A DNA stretch of 64,000 nucleotides from Mesorhizobium loti CJ3sym. Lineage in GTDB: Bacteria; Pseudomonadota; Alphaproteobacteria; Rhizobiales; Rhizobiaceae. Made by a program: the position numbers and the translations under genes. The DNA lies in the NCBI RefSeq assembly GCF_000472785.1, contig NZ_AXAL01000001.1, forward strand, positions 481,088 through 545,087. The letters run 5' to 3'. A model generated the notes under the pieces. It ran no database searches and was not told the origin of the DNA. It worked only from the letters and a program-made list of their open reading frames with translations. Positions 46,280 through 56,284 of this stretch are shown piece by piece. How positions within the stretch are numbered: position 1 is the stretch's first letter; each line of letters opens with the position of its first letter.

Positions 46280-46650
46280 TGTCCCTTTCGAATGAGATGC
46301 GCGGTGCTGCGAGAGCCTTCGGCGCTGATCCAGGTGACCTGTTCGTGGGCAGGATTGGAGGAATCGATGGTCATGGCGTAGCAGGCCCAGGCATCGGAGG
46401 GCGGCCATAGCGAGCAGTATTGGTCGCCACGCACGTCCCAACGGCCGATCTGGTGGCTGTCGCCTCTGGTGTAGCTGGTCGCCCCGCCATCGTCGAAGTC
46501 CTGTGACCAGCCATCGCCCTGGACATGGGCACCTTTGAGAGCAGCAAGAATTTCGGGGCCTTTCATGGCCACTTCGGCAGCCGGAGCCGAAATTACCGGA
46601 ACCGAAAGCAGCCCGAGGGCGAAAAGGAATGTCCTGGCATGTCCGGTCAT
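46276..46650 (-). CDS. Secreted hypothetical protein inside the hut operon
   Basis: 124 residues. The signal peptide is [20 protein letters not shown] then SAPAAE, cut after APA or so. The mature protein (about 100 residues) has two Cys close together ([16 protein letters not shown]), several Trp, and the pattern [20 protein letters not shown]. It is translationally coupled to hutU by ATGA and lies between hutG and hutU, where no standard hut gene belongs. It may be a periplasmic ligand-binding or inhibitor protein; function unknown. Confidence 0.8.
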   Translation of the reverse strand: MTGHARTFLFALGLLSVPVISAPAAEVAMKGPEILAALKGAHVQGDGWSQDFDDGGATSYTRGDSHQIGRWDVRGDQYCSLWPPSDAWACYAMTIDSSNPAHEQVTWISAEGSRSTAHLIRKGQ

Positions 46651-46673
46651 TGCGTCCTCCCGAAAAATGCCGA

Positions 46674-47492
46674 TCAGCCGTGCGCCCAGGCAATCGCGGT
46701 TTTCAGAATGGTCTCAAGCGTCGCGCGGATCGGCGCTGCGAAATCGGCGTCATACGGAACCGGCCAATTGTCCGGCTCACCCTTTTCCTCGGGCTCGCGC
46801 ATGTATCCGCGGTTGGAGAGCTCCATCTGCAAGGTATGGACACCCTCTTGCGGCTGGCCAAAATGGCGTGTGATCCAGCCGCCCTTGAAGCGGCCGTTGA
46901 CGACAGAGGTTTCGCCGGTTTCGGCCATGATCTGGCTGACCATTGCCTGCAGATTCGGATCGGCGCTCTTGCCGTCATTGGTGCCGAGATTGAACACCGG
47001 GAGCGTGCCTTCGAAGAGGCGCGGCAGCACCGAGCGGATCGAGTGGCAGTCGTAGAGGACGATCTTGTCATGCAGGCCACGCAGCCGGCCGATCTCGGCC
47101 TGCAAGGCGGCATGGTACGGCACGAAGAATTGTTCGCGACGCGCGTCGACCTCCGACGGTCCCGGCTCTTCACCTTCGCGGTAGAGCGGATCGCCATCAA
47201 AGGTCTCGGTTGGGCATAGGCCGGTCGTCGCCTGGCCGGGATAGAGCGAAGCGCCTGAAGGATCGCGGTTGACGTCGATGACGGTGCGCGAAATCGCGGT
47301 GTGGACGACGGTGGCGCCGAGGCTGCCGGCGAAGTCATAGAGTTTATCGATCCACCAGTCGCAATCGCGGCGGCCGAGCCAGGGCGAGACCAGCCGGTTT
47401 TCGAGGCCGGCAAGGTCGATGCCGGTGTGCGGGATCGACACCAGCAGGGGTGCTGTGCCTTGGCTAATGGTGAGCCAGGGTGTGGCGGCCAT
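46674..47492 (-). CDS. hutG: N-formylglutamate deformylase
   Basis: 272 residues. [32 protein letters not shown] and [12 protein letters not shown] carry the metal-binding residues of the N-formylglutamate amidohydrolase family. It releases glutamate and formate, the last step of the five-step histidine route started by HutF. ATG 47492 shares a base with the hutH stop. Metal dependence is from family knowledge. Confidence 0.93.
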   Translation of the reverse strand: MAATPWLTISQGTAPLLVSIPHTGIDLAGLENRLVSPWLGRRDCDWWIDKLYDFAGSLGATVVHTAISRTVIDVNRDPSGASLYPGQATTGLCPTETFDGDPLYREGEEPGPSEVDARREQFFVPYHAALQAEIGRLRGLHDKIVLYDCHSIRSVLPRLFEGTLPVFNLGTNDGKSADPNLQAMVSQIMAETGETSVVNGRFKGGWITRHFGQPQEGVHTLQMELSNRGYMREPEEKGEPDNWPVPYDADFAAPIRATLETILKTAIAWAHG

Positions 47493-49033
47493 CACGCCAC
47501 TCCCGAAATCGACGGCAGCGCGACTGCTCCGGCAGCCCTGATGGTTGCGCCACTGCGCACCATGGCGATTGCCTTCTCCATGTCAGGGTGGAAGTGCCGG
47601 TCATTGTCGAGATGCGGCACTTCGGCCCGGACCAGCTTGCGCACGGCCTCCAGCGCGTTGCTTGATGCCAGCGGCTGATGGAAATCGCAGCCTTGCGCCG
47701 CAGCCAGGAGTTCGATGCCGATCACCGCCGTTGCATTCTCGACCATGCCGATCAGCCGGCGCGCACCGTGCGCGGCCATCGAAACATGGTCTTCCTGATT
47801 GGCCGAGGTCGGGATGGAATCAACTGATGCCGGATAGGCCTTCTGCTTGTTTTCCGAAACGAGTGCGGCCGCTGTCACCTGCGGGATCATGAAGCCGGAG
47901 TTCAGCCCGGGCTTGGGCGTCAGGAAAGCCGGCATGCCTGACAGAGCGGGGTCGACCAGCATGGCGATGCGGCGCTCCGACAGCGAGCCGATCTCGCAGA
48001 CGGCAAGTGCGATCATGTCGGCGGCGAAAGCCACCGGCTCGGCGTGGAAATTGCCGCCGGAAAGTGCAGTGTCGTCCTCGGCGAAGATCAGCGGATTGTC
48101 GGTGACGCCATTGGCTTCGGTGCCGAGCGTGTCGGCCGCCTGGCGCAGCACGGTGAGTGCCGCGCCCATGACCTGCGGCTGGCAGCGCAGACAATACGGA
48201 TCCTGCACGCGTTCGTCACCGACGCGGTGCGATTCACGGATGGCACTGCCGGCCATCAGATTGCGCAGCGCATCCGCAGTCTCGATCTGGCCAGGGTGCT
48301 TTCTCAGCATATGTATGCGCGGATCGAACGGCGCGTCGGAACCCTTGGCGGCATCGGTCGACAGGGCACCGGCGACGAGCGCCGACTGGTAAAGCACTTC
48401 GGCCTCGAACAAAGCGGCCAGTGCATAGGCGGTCGAAAACTGGGTGCCATTGAGCAGCGCAAGGCCTTCCTTGGCACCCAGTGTCACCGGCTCGAGGCCA
48501 TGCGAAACGAAGGCGACCTTGGCCGGGACGCGGCCATGCGGCGTAAAACATTCGCCGACGCCGATCATCACCGCCGTCATGTGAGACAGCGGGGCAAGAT
48601 CACCGGAAGCGCCAACGGAGCCCTGCGCTGGCACCACGGGGATGACGTCGTTGGCGAGCATCGCTTCGAGCAACTCGATGGTTTGCGAGCGCACTCCGGA
48701 GGCGCCCTGCGCCAGGCTGGCAAGTTTCAGCGCCATCATCAGGCGAGCGATGGCAACCGGCATCGGCTCGCCGACGCCGGCGGCATGCGACAGCACGATG
48801 TTGCGCTGCAAGGTCTCGAGATCCTCGGCCGGGATGCGCACGCTGGCGAGTTTGCCGAAACCGGTGTTGATGCCGTAGACTGGTTCGCCCTTGGCGACGA
48901 TCCTGGCGACAGCCTCGGCGCTCGCCTTGATCTTCGGACGGCAGGCATCATCGAGTTTCGGCACGGCGCCACGGTAGATGGCGCGCCAGTCTGCCAGCGT
49001 CGCATTGCCGGGCTTCAGGGTCAGTTCGGTCAT
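47492..49033 (-). CDS. hutH: Histidine ammonia-lyase
   Basis: 513 residues. The MIO cofactor triad Ala-Ser-Gly is in [13 protein letters not shown], and [24 protein letters not shown] and [10 protein letters not shown] are family signatures. It deaminates histidine to urocanate, the first step of the pathway. ATG 49033 overlaps the hutI stop (ATGA). Upstream in-frame codons lie inside hutI and are rejected. Confidence 0.97.
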   Translation of the reverse strand: MTELTLKPGNATLADWRAIYRGAVPKLDDACRPKIKASAEAVARIVAKGEPVYGINTGFGKLASVRIPAEDLETLQRNIVLSHAAGVGEPMPVAIARLMMALKLASLAQGASGVRSQTIELLEAMLANDVIPVVPAQGSVGASGDLAPLSHMTAVMIGVGECFTPHGRVPAKVAFVSHGLEPVTLGAKEGLALLNGTQFSTAYALAALFEAEVLYQSALVAGALSTDAAKGSDAPFDPRIHMLRKHPGQIETADALRNLMAGSAIRESHRVGDERVQDPYCLRCQPQVMGAALTVLRQAADTLGTEANGVTDNPLIFAEDDTALSGGNFHAEPVAFAADMIALAVCEIGSLSERRIAMLVDPALSGMPAFLTPKPGLNSGFMIPQVTAAALVSENKQKAYPASVDSIPTSANQEDHVSMAAHGARRLIGMVENATAVIGIELLAAAQGCDFHQPLASSNALEAVRKLVRAEVPHLDNDRHFHPDMEKAIAMVRSGATIRAAGAVALPSISGVA

Positions 49034-50271
49034 TGTCCTCTCCAGATGCGGGCATGGAGCGGATTGAAGCCCATGCGGTAAACGAGTTCGGCGGGGCGCT
49101 CTATGTCCCAGATCGCCAGGTCGGCGGATTTGCCGGCTTCCAGTGTGCCGGCCTTGTCGAGAAGGCCAAGCGCACGCGCGGCCTCGCGGGTGACGCCGGC
49201 GAGGCATTCATCGACGGTCAAGCCAAAGAGGGTCGCGGCCATATTCATGGTGAGCAACAGCGAGGTGAGCGGCGAAGTGCCGGGATTGCTGTCCGTCGCC
49301 ACCGCCATCTTCACACCATGGCGGCGGAACAAGTCGACAGGCGGCTTCTTGGTTTCGCGAATGAAGTAGTAGGCGCCGGGCAGGATGGTCGCCACCGTGC
49401 CGGCCTTTGCCATGGCGGCAGCGCCCGCCTCGTCCGTGTATTCGAGATGGTCGGCGGACAGCGCGCCATAGCTGGCGGCAAGCGCGGCGCCGTGCAGGTT
49501 GGACAGTTGGTCGGCGTGAAGCTTGACCGGCAGACCCAAGGCCTTGGCGGCATCGAAAACGCGCGCCATCTGCTCCGGCGAGAACGCTATGCCTTCACAA
49601 AAACCGTCGACCGCATCGGCCAGTCCTTCGGCGGCAACCGCCGGAACAATCTGCTTGGCGACGAGATCGATGAACGCGTCCTTGTCACCCTTGGCTTCAG
49701 GCGGCAGAGCGTGTGCGGCGAGGCAGGTCGTGCGGACGGTGACGGGACGCTCATTGGCCAGCCGACGGGCGGCACGCAGCGACTTCTTCTCATTGTCGAG
49801 ATCGAGGCCATAGCCCGACTTCACCTCAACGGTAGTGACACCTTCGGCGATCAGCGCATCGAGGCGCGGCAGCGTCTGGGCGACGAGCTCATCCTCGTTT
49901 GCCGCGCGCAGCGACTTGACCGAGGAAACAATACCGCCACCAGCGCGGGCCACTTCTTCATAGGTGGCGCCGGCCAGCCGCATCTCGAATTCGTTGGCGC
50001 GGTTGCCGGCATAGACAAGATGGGTGTGGCAGTCGATCAGGCCGGGCGTCATCCAGCGGCCCTCGCAATCGACGGTCTCGGCGCCCTGCCCTGCCAAAGC
50101 CGGCATGTCCGCTTCGGCGCCGGCATAGACGATAAGCCCGTCGCGGGCAGCAACGGCGCCCTTCTCGACGACGCCGAGGCCCGCCGCGCCGTCGGCCATG
50201 GTCGCCAGCCGCGCATTGCGCCACAGACGAAAGCCGCTCTTCCCGTTTGCTCCAACCATCATCTTTTCCAT
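49030..50271 (-). CDS. hutI: Imidazolonepropionase
   Basis: About 413 residues of the amidohydrolase fold. Metal ligands: [31 protein letters not shown] and [10 protein letters not shown]. It opens the imidazolone ring to formiminoglutamate. First gene of the minus-strand hut operon. The start is uncertain among ATG 50271, 50262 and 50259; a GGAAAAG site fits the latter two. It diverges from hutF over a 14-bp palindrome. Confidence 0.95.
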   Translation of the reverse strand: MEKMMVGANGKSGFRLWRNARLATMADGAAGLGVVEKGAVAARDGLIVYAGAEADMPALAGQGAETVDCEGRWMTPGLIDCHTHLVYAGNRANEFEMRLAGATYEEVARAGGGIVSSVKSLRAANEDELVAQTLPRLDALIAEGVTTVEVKSGYGLDLDNEKKSLRAARRLANERPVTVRTTCLAAHALPPEAKGDKDAFIDLVAKQIVPAVAAEGLADAVDGFCEGIAFSPEQMARVFDAAKALGLPVKLHADQLSNLHGAALAASYGALSADHLEYTDEAGAAAMAKAGTVATILPGAYYFIRETKKPPVDLFRRHGVKMAVATDSNPGTSPLTSLLLTMNMAATLFGLTVDECLAGVTREAARALGLLDKAGTLEAGKSADLAIWDIERPAELVYRMGFNPLHARIWRGQ

Positions 50272-50287
50272 TTGAAAGGATGACAAT

Positions 50288-50301
50288 TATGTATATACAT
50301 A
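50288..50301. promoter_or_regulatory. Palindrome, probable HutC operator
   Basis: TATGTATATACATA is a perfect 14-bp palindrome in the 85-bp divergent region between hutI and hutF. GntR/HutC repressors bind GT...AC palindromes, and hutC is encoded next door. It lies where it can block both promoters. Confidence 0.7.
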
Positions 50302-50356
50302 TTGAAACGCGACGCAAGTGGTATCGTCGCTCGAGCATGCAGATTTGGAGACGCAT

Positions 50357-51709
50357 ATGACGGCAATGTTTGCGGAACAGGCACTGCTGCCCGAGGGCTG
50401 GCAAGGCAATGTCAGGATCGCGCTCGACGGAGGCCGAATCGCCGCCGTCGAAGCGGGCGCAGTTCCGCAGGCCGGCGACGAACGCCATGCCATTCTTGTG
50501 CCCGGCATGCCTAATCTGCACAGCCACGCGTTCCAGCGCGGCATGGCGGGATTGGCCGAGCTTCGCGGCCCGTCAGCCGACAGTTTCTGGAGCTGGCGCG
50601 AGGTGATGTACCGCTTCGCGCTGTCGATGACGCCGGACCAGGTCGAGGCGGTGGCCGCGCAGCTCTATGTCGAGATGCTGGAAGCCGGCTTCTCACGCGT
50701 CGGCGAATTCCACTATCTGCATCACGACCGTGACGGGAAACCCTACGCCAACCTAGCCGAGATGGCCGAGCGCATCGCGGCGGCCGCCGGCGAAACCGGC
50801 ATCGGCCTGACACTGCTGCCTGTGTTTTACGCGCATTCCTCTTTCGGGGGCGCTGCGCCGAACGAAGGCCAGCGCCGATTCATCAACGATGTGAATCGGT
50901 TCTCCCGGCTTGTTGAGAAAAGCCGCGAATCGGTTCGCGCGTTGAATCAGGCCGTCGTCGGTGTCGCGCCGCACAGCCTGCGCGCCGCGACGCCAGAGGA
51001 ACTGACCCAAATTGCCGCTTTGGCGCCGAATGCACCGATCCACATCCATGTCGCCGAGCAGGTGAAGGAGGTCGAGGACTGCCTTGCCTGGTCAGGCGCG
51101 CGCCCGGTCGAATTCTTGCTGGCCAACGCTGAGGTCGACCAGCGCTGGTGCCTGATCCACGCCACCCACATGACCGATGCGGAAACCGTAGGGATGGCCA
51201 AGAGCGGCGCTATCGCCGGCCTTTGCCCGATCACCGAGGCCAATCTCGGCGACGGCACATTTGCCGCGCCGTTGTTCGGGGAGCATGGCGGCCGCTTCGG
51301 TGTCGGTTCCGATTCCAATGTGCTGATTGGCCTGCCCGACGAATTGCGCCAGCTCGAATATTCGCAACGCCTCGCCCACCGCGCCCGCAATGTGCTGGCG
51401 GTGGCCGGTGGTTCGACCGGGCGCGCGCTGTTCGATGCGGCACTCGACGGCGGCAGTGTCGCGCTCGGCGCCGGCGCCTCGCGGATTGCCGTCGGTGCGG
51501 CCGCCGATCTGGTCTCGCTCGACGCCAGCAGCCCCTCGCTGGCCGGCAAGACCGGCGACGCGATCCTCGACGCCTGGATCTTCGCCAATGGCAGCAAGGT
51601 CGACTGCGTCTGGGTGCATGGGCAAAAACAGGTCAGCGGCGGCCGGCATGCCAGGCGTGAAGCCATCGCCGAACGGTTTCGCACTGTGATGATGGCGCTG
51701 TCGGCATGA
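50357..51709 (+). CDS. hutF: Formimidoylglutamate deiminase
   Basis: 450 residues of the amidohydrolase family. PGMPNLHSHAFQRGMAG carries the HxH, IHIHVAEQVKEVEDC and LIHATHMTDAE the other His, and GSDSNVLIGLPDEL the Asp. It deaminates formiminoglutamate to N-formylglutamate, which pairs with hutG. ATG 50357 has GGAG seven bases upstream. It is coupled to hutC by ATGA. Confidence 0.95.
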   Translation: MTAMFAEQALLPEGWQGNVRIALDGGRIAAVEAGAVPQAGDERHAILVPGMPNLHSHAFQRGMAGLAELRGPSADSFWSWREVMYRFALSMTPDQVEAVAAQLYVEMLEAGFSRVGEFHYLHHDRDGKPYANLAEMAERIAAAAGETGIGLTLLPVFYAHSSFGGAAPNEGQRRFINDVNRFSRLVEKSRESVRALNQAVVGVAPHSLRAATPEELTQIAALAPNAPIHIHVAEQVKEVEDCLAWSGARPVEFLLANAEVDQRWCLIHATHMTDAETVGMAKSGAIAGLCPITEANLGDGTFAAPLFGEHGGRFGVGSDSNVLIGLPDELRQLEYSQRLAHRARNVLAVAGGSTGRALFDAALDGGSVALGAGASRIAVGAAADLVSLDASSPSLAGKTGDAILDAWIFANGSKVDCVWVHGQKQVSGGRHARREAIAERFRTVMMALSA

Positions 51710-52446
51710 GCACGGCCGAGGCAGTTGATGCTGACAGCGTCGGCTCGCTGCACCAGCGCATCCTGTCCGACATCAGCGAAAAAATCCTGTCCGGCGCCTG
51801 GGCGCCCGGCCATCGCATCCCGTTCGAGCACGAGTTGACGACCGAGTATAGTTGCTCGCGCATGACGGTGAACAAGGCACTGTCGCAGCTGGCCAAGGCC
51901 GGACTGATCGAACGCCGCCGCCGCTCTGGTAGCTTCGTGCGCCAGCCGCAGTCGCAAGCAGCCGTGCTGGAGCTTCACGACATCAGGATCGAGGTCGAAG
52001 CGCTTGGCCTGCTTTATCGCTACAAGCGGCTGGAGCGACTGAAGCGGCGCAGCAACGCAGACGACAGAGCGCTGCTCGGGCTGTCCGCCGCAGGGTCATT
52101 GCTATGGGTCGAAGGCCTGCATTTTGCCGGCGAACGGCCATTCGCACTCGAGCAGCGCCTGATCAATCTTTCGGCGGTTCCGGAAGCCGGAGACGAAGAG
52201 TTCCGGGAAATCGCCGCCGGGCCCTGGCTGATTGGCCGCGTGCCGTGGAGCGAGGCCGAACACCGCATCCGTGCCATGGCCGCCGATGAGACAATTGCCG
52301 ATGCGCTCGACATCGATCCCGGCGCGCCCTGCCTGGTGGTCGAGCGCCGCACCTGGAGTGCGGAGCATCCGGTGACGCATGTCCGGTTTGTCTATCCGGC
52401 GGAAAGCCACACGCTGGTGGCAAGGTTCACGCCGTCGCAGGGGTAG
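51706..52446 (+). CDS. hutC: Histidine utilization repressor
   Basis: 246 residues: a GntR winged helix (IPFEHELTTEYSCSRMTVNK, then RRRSGSFV) and a UbiC transcription-regulator-associated domain (ALLGLSAAGSLLWVEGLHFA). It should bind urocanate and release its operator to induce hut. It is cotranscribed with hutF. Confidence 0.93.
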   Translation: MSTAEAVDADSVGSLHQRILSDISEKILSGAWAPGHRIPFEHELTTEYSCSRMTVNKALSQLAKAGLIERRRRSGSFVRQPQSQAAVLELHDIRIEVEALGLLYRYKRLERLKRRSNADDRALLGLSAAGSLLWVEGLHFAGERPFALEQRLINLSAVPEAGDEEFREIAAGPWLIGRVPWSEAEHRIRAMAADETIADALDIDPGAPCLVVERRTWSAEHPVTHVRFVYPAESHTLVARFTPSQG

Positions 52447-52452
52447 CGCCTT

Positions 52453-52583
52453 TTCACCCTCCCCCTTGTGGGGAGGGTCGGTGAGCCAACGTTGCGAAGC
52501 AAGGTTGGCGAGACGGGGTGGGGGGCGGCGCCGACCCCCGCCCCGCTGCTCCGCAGCGACCCTCCCACAAGGGGAGGGTGAAA
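52453..52583. repeat. Long palindromic intergenic repeat
   Basis: Arms ttcaccctcccccttgtggg (from 52453) and cccacaaggggagggtgaa (to 52582) enclose a second GC-rich dyad with ggcgccgacccccgcc. It lies between the convergent hutC and RidA genes and may act as terminator for both. It is of the kind dispersed in Mesorhizobium genomes. Confidence 0.75.
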
Positions 52584-52585
52584 GC

Positions 52586-52930
52586 TCAGATCGCCGCCGT
52601 GACAATAATCTCGACCAGATATTCCGGACCAGCCAACTTGGCTTCGCCTGTGGCGCGGGCCGGCGTGTTGCCCTGCGGCACCCACTTGTCCCATTCCGAA
52701 TTCATCTCGGCGAAGGTGCCCATGTCGGCCAGCCAGATGATCGCCTGAACGATCTTGGTCTTGTCGGTGCCGGCCTTGGCCAGCAATTCGTCGATGGTCG
52801 CCAGAATATCACGGGTCTGCGAGGCGACGTTGCCGCCGGGCTCGCCGACCTGGCCGGCCAGATAGACGGTGTTGCCGTGTATGACGATCTGGCTCATGCG
52901 CGGGCCAACATCGATGCGACGAATGCTCAT
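52586..52930 (-). CDS. RidA family protein
   Basis: 114 residues. QIVIHGNTVYLAGQVGEPGG at the start, and PQGNTPARATGEAKLAGPEY near the end, with the conserved Arg in PARAT that binds carboxylates. RidA proteins hydrolyse reactive enamine/imine intermediates made by PLP enzymes. This one belongs to the subgroup with a GPRMSQ-type N-terminus. It has AGGAA before ATG. Confidence 0.9.
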   Translation of the reverse strand: MSIRRIDVGPRMSQIVIHGNTVYLAGQVGEPGGNVASQTRDILATIDELLAKAGTDKTKIVQAIIWLADMGTFAEMNSEWDKWVPQGNTPARATGEAKLAGPEYLVEIIVTAAI

Positions 52931-53085
52931 GGGAGGTTCCTTCCTGTTATGGGTGGCGACTGTTTAGAGTTGGCGTGGGCTTCGGGCAAGGCCGCCCGGG
53001 CCAAATCTCCTTGGACCAGTGAGAGACGAGATTCACGGCAAGTTGAGCCGCCGGTCGCAATTCCGCCCGATTGGCTTGTTGACTA

Positions 53086-53097
53086 ATGTAATAACAT
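53086..53097 (+). promoter_or_regulatory. Candidate Zur-type box upstream of aztA
   Basis: ATGTAATAACAT is a near-perfect 12-bp palindrome 55 bp before the first gene of a zinc transporter operon. The AT-rich dyad in a GC-rich context fits a Fur-family metal regulator site. Assignment is by position. Confidence 0.45.
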
Positions 53098-53152
53098 CAC
53101 ATATCCAATCGACCCCTGCCCGCGGCCGGATTTCGCTGCCCCACGGAACGAC

Positions 53153-53971
53153 ATGACCCAGACCTGCCTGACATTCCGTGACCTGACGCTGGGCTACAGC
53201 AGCCACCCGGCGATCCATCACCTCGACGGCACGATCCGCAAGGGTTCGCTGACGGCCGTGGTCGGCGCCAACGGCTCCGGCAAATCGACACTGATGAAGG
53301 GTATCGTCGGCGTGCTGAAGCCGATGGCCGGCGAGGTTGTTCGCGCCCCGGGCGTACGAGCAGCCTATCTTCCGCAGCAATCGGAGCTCGACCGCTCCTT
53401 CCCGGCGCGCGTCGTCGATCTGGTTTCGCTTGGCCTGTGGCCAAAGCGCGGCATGCTTGGCCGCTACACATCAGAGGATCGCGCGGCGGTCAGCCAGGCG
53501 CTGATGGCGGTCGGCCTCGGCGGCTTCGAGAAGCGACCGATCGACACGCTGTCGGGCGGCCAGCTACAACGCACGCTGTTTGCCCGCGTTCTGTTGCAGG
53601 ATGCCGACCTCATCCTGCTCGACGAACCATTCAACGCCGTCGATGCCAAGACGGTTGGCGACCTGATCGCCCTGATCAAGCGCTGGCATGGCGAGGAACG
53701 CACCATCATGGTCGTCGTCCATGACCTCGATCTCGTGCGCCAGAATTTTCCGGAGACGTTGCTCCTAGCCCGCCAGCCGATCGCCTGGGGTGAGACGCGG
53801 GAGACGCTGAAGCCCGAAAACCTGTTACGCGCCCGCCGTTTTCATGAGGCCTGGGAAGAGAACGCGCCATGGTGCGAGCCCGACGAGAACGCTCATGGGC
53901 ACGACCATCATGACCATGCTCACGGGCACGATCATGACCATCACCATGGCGCTGGGCCGAGAGCTGCCTGA
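53153..53971 (+). CDS. aztA: Zinc ABC transporter ATP-binding protein
   Basis: 272 residues. Walker A VVGANGSGKST, signature LSGGQLQRTLFAR, Walker B LILLDEPFNAVD, switch His VVHDL. The C-terminus carries a His/Asp-rich tail (HGHDHHDHAHGHDHDHHH) that can bind zinc. It powers uptake with the permease and binding protein encoded next. The symbol follows the azt gene order ATPase, permease, binding protein; znuC or mntA-like naming would be the alternative. Confidence 0.85.
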   Translation: MTQTCLTFRDLTLGYSSHPAIHHLDGTIRKGSLTAVVGANGSGKSTLMKGIVGVLKPMAGEVVRAPGVRAAYLPQQSELDRSFPARVVDLVSLGLWPKRGMLGRYTSEDRAAVSQALMAVGLGGFEKRPIDTLSGGQLQRTLFARVLLQDADLILLDEPFNAVDAKTVGDLIALIKRWHGEERTIMVVVHDLDLVRQNFPETLLLARQPIAWGETRETLKPENLLRARRFHEAWEENAPWCEPDENAHGHDHHDHAHGHDHDHHHGAGPRAA

Positions 53972-54846
53972 TGGATACGCTTTACGGCCTTTTCATCGCA
54001 CCCTTTGCCGATTTCGGCTTCATGCAGCGGGCGCTGTTCGGCTCGCTGATGCTGTCGCTCGGCGCCTGCCCGATCGGCGTCTTCCTGATGCTGCGGCGCA
54101 TGAGCCTGTCCGGCGATGCCATGGCGCATGCCATCCTGCCCGGTGCGGCCGCCGGCTTCCTGTTCTATGGGCTGGAAATCCTGCCGATGACCATTGGCGG
54201 CCTGATTGCCGGCATCATCGTGGCGCTCGGCGCCGGGGCTGTCTCGCGCTTCACCATCCAGCGCGAGGATGCCTCGATGGCGGCCTTTTACCTGATCTCG
54301 CTCGCCATCGGCGTGCTGATGGTGTCGATCCGCGGCTCCAGCGTAGATCTCATGCATGTGCTGTTCGGCACAGTGCTGGCACTCAACAACGAGGCACTGA
54401 TCCTGATTGGCGGCATTGTCGCGATAACGCTGGTCAGCCTCGCCATCTTCTGGCGGGCACTGGTCGCCGAATGCCTCGATCCGCTGTTCCTGCGCTCGGT
54501 CAGCAAGATGGGCAGCCCGGTGCATTTCATCTTCCTTGGCCTCGTCGTGCTCAATCTCGTCGGCGGCTTCCAGGCGCTCGGCACACTGCTATCGGTCGGA
54601 CTGATGATGCTGCCGGCGGCAGCAGCCCGCTTCTGGACCGCACGCGTCGAGCCGATGTGCGTGCTCGCCGTGCTGATCGGTTTCGCTTCCTGCATCGCCG
54701 GGCTGCTGTTGTCCTATCACGCCTCGCTGCCGTCCGGCCCGGCTATCATCCTGTCGGCCGGCGTCGTCTATTTCGCCTCGATCCTGCTCGGCACGCGCGG
54801 CATTCTGCGCGCCCGCATCATCCACCACCGTCACAGAACGGCCTGA
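53971..54846 (+). CDS. aztB: Zinc ABC transporter permease
   Basis: 291 residues, about eight membrane helices of the ABC-3 (ZnuB/MntB) family. ACPIGVFLMLRRMSLSGDAM and AHAILPGAAAG contain the family motif (LG...LRR.SL.GDA..H). The ATG shares a base with the aztA stop. It forms the inner-membrane channel. Confidence 0.9.
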   Translation: MDTLYGLFIAPFADFGFMQRALFGSLMLSLGACPIGVFLMLRRMSLSGDAMAHAILPGAAAGFLFYGLEILPMTIGGLIAGIIVALGAGAVSRFTIQREDASMAAFYLISLAIGVLMVSIRGSSVDLMHVLFGTVLALNNEALILIGGIVAITLVSLAIFWRALVAECLDPLFLRSVSKMGSPVHFIFLGLVVLNLVGGFQALGTLLSVGLMMLPAAAARFWTARVEPMCVLAVLIGFASCIAGLLLSYHASLPSGPAIILSAGVVYFASILLGTRGILRARIIHHRHRTA

Positions 54847-54870
54847 TCCCCTAAAAGGAGCCCCTCGCTT

Positions 54871-55812
54871 ATGCTGAAATCCATCCGTGCCGCCCTGGCG
54901 TTGAGCGTTATAACATTAACCGCCTTTGGTGCATCCTCGACCTTTGCTGCGCCGCTGAAAGTGGTCGCCAGTTTCACGGTCATTGCCGATTTCGCCAGGA
55001 ATGTCGGTGGCGACCGCATCGATCTGACGACCATCGTCGGGCCGGATGGCGACGCCCATGTCTATGAGCCGAGCCCGGCCGACGCAGTGGCCATGGCCAA
55101 GGCCGATATCGTTCTGGTCAACGGCCTGCACTTTGAAGGTTTTCTGCAGCGGCTGGTCGATGCCAGCGCCACCAAGGCCTCGATCATCACCTTGACCAAC
55201 GGCGTGACGCCGATCGACTTCAAGCCTGAATTCGCCGATGCCGACGCAGCCGAAGGTGCCGGCACCGGCGGCGGCAAAACGGTCACCGATCCGCACGCCT
55301 TCCAGTCGATCGCCAATGCCAAGATCTATGTGAAGAACATCGCCGAGGCGTTCTGCGCGGCCGACACCGATGGCTGCGTCGGCTACCAGACCAATGCCGC
55401 CGCCTACACCAAGAAGCTCGATGCACTGGAAGGCGAAGTGAAGGCGGCGATCCAGTCGATCCCTGAAGCCAAGCGCGTCGTCATCACCTCGCATGATGCC
55501 TTCGGCTATTTCGAACACGAATACGGGCTGACTTTTCTTGCCCCGCAAGGCATCTCGACTGATTCCGAACCGTCGGCCGCCGATGTCGCCAGGCTGGTTA
55601 GCCAAGTGAAGCAGGACAAGGCCTCGGCCATCTTTGTCGAGAACATCACCAACCCGCGCCTGATCGAGCAGATCGCCAGCGAGACCGGCATCAAGGTGGG
55701 CGGCACGCTCTATTCGGACGCGCTGTCGCAGCCCGATGGCCCCGGCTCGACCTATATCGACATGATGCACAACAACATCCGTCAGATCAAAGGCGCGATC
55801 CTCGGCAGCTGA
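54871..55812 (+). CDS. aztC: Zinc ABC transporter substrate-binding protein
   Basis: 313 residues. Signal peptide, then cluster A-I fold: KVVASFTVIADFARNVGGDR, DAHVYEPSPAD (first metal His), TDPHAFQSIANAKIY (second His), TSHDAFGYFEHEYGL (third His) and SDALSQPDGPGSTYIDMM with an Asp ligand. It lacks the long His-rich loop of ZnuA, as in AztC. AAAGGAG precedes the start. No aztD-like partner follows in this window. Confidence 0.88.
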   Translation: MLKSIRAALALSVITLTAFGASSTFAAPLKVVASFTVIADFARNVGGDRIDLTTIVGPDGDAHVYEPSPADAVAMAKADIVLVNGLHFEGFLQRLVDASATKASIITLTNGVTPIDFKPEFADADAAEGAGTGGGKTVTDPHAFQSIANAKIYVKNIAEAFCAADTDGCVGYQTNAAAYTKKLDALEGEVKAAIQSIPEAKRVVITSHDAFGYFEHEYGLTFLAPQGISTDSEPSAADVARLVSQVKQDKASAIFVENITNPRLIEQIASETGIKVGGTLYSDALSQPDGPGSTYIDMMHNNIRQIKGAILGS

Positions 55813-55945
55813 GACCGGCATCTCACTCGCAAGCACCGCAGCCACCTGAAATCAGGCTGGCTGCGGTTAGCAGTTGCCGACCACCTCAGGGAATGGCAAG
55901 ACTCCGGTCAGGCCACCAGGCATCTAGGATTGCGAGGACAGCACC

Positions 55946-56284
55946 ATGGAATACCGCGAAATCAGCGAGGACTATTCGGTCTCTGGCCAGATCCAGGCCG
56001 AAGATGTCGCCGCCATCAAGGAAGCCGGCTTCAAGAGCGTCATCTGCAACCGGCCTGACGATGAGCAGCCCGGCCAGCCTTCGGCCAAAAGCATCGGGTC
56101 GGCGGTCGAGGCCGCCGGCCTCGCCTTCCGCTACATCCCGGTCATAAGCGGCCAGATCACCGCCGAGAATGTCGAGGACCAGGCCGAGGCGCTCGATGCG
56201 CTCGAAGGCCCGGTGTTCGCCTATTGCCGCTCCGGCGCCCGGTGCACCAATCTGTATGGGCTGATCCAGCAGTCAAAGGGTTAG
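55946..56284 (+). CDS. TIGR01244/DUF442 family phosphatase-like protein
   Basis: 112 residues. SVSGQIQAEDVAAIKEAGFK and VICNRPDDE open the family, and FAYCRSGARCTNLY holds the CX5R active-site loop of Cys-based phosphatases/sulfurtransferases. Relatives are fused to sulfide-metabolising beta-lactamase-like proteins (Blh). ATG 55946 has AGGACAGC before it. It converges with and overlaps the Lrp gene end by four bases. Confidence 0.85.
   Translation: MEYREISEDYSVSGQIQAEDVAAIKEAGFKSVICNRPDDEQPGQPSAKSIGSAVEAAGLAFRYIPVISGQITAENVEDQAEALDALEGPVFAYCRSGARCTNLYGLIQQSKG

Noticed and set aside
49033..50283. A 416-codon plus-strand frame
   Set aside because: Antisense to hutI over its whole length; hutI has all catalytic residues.
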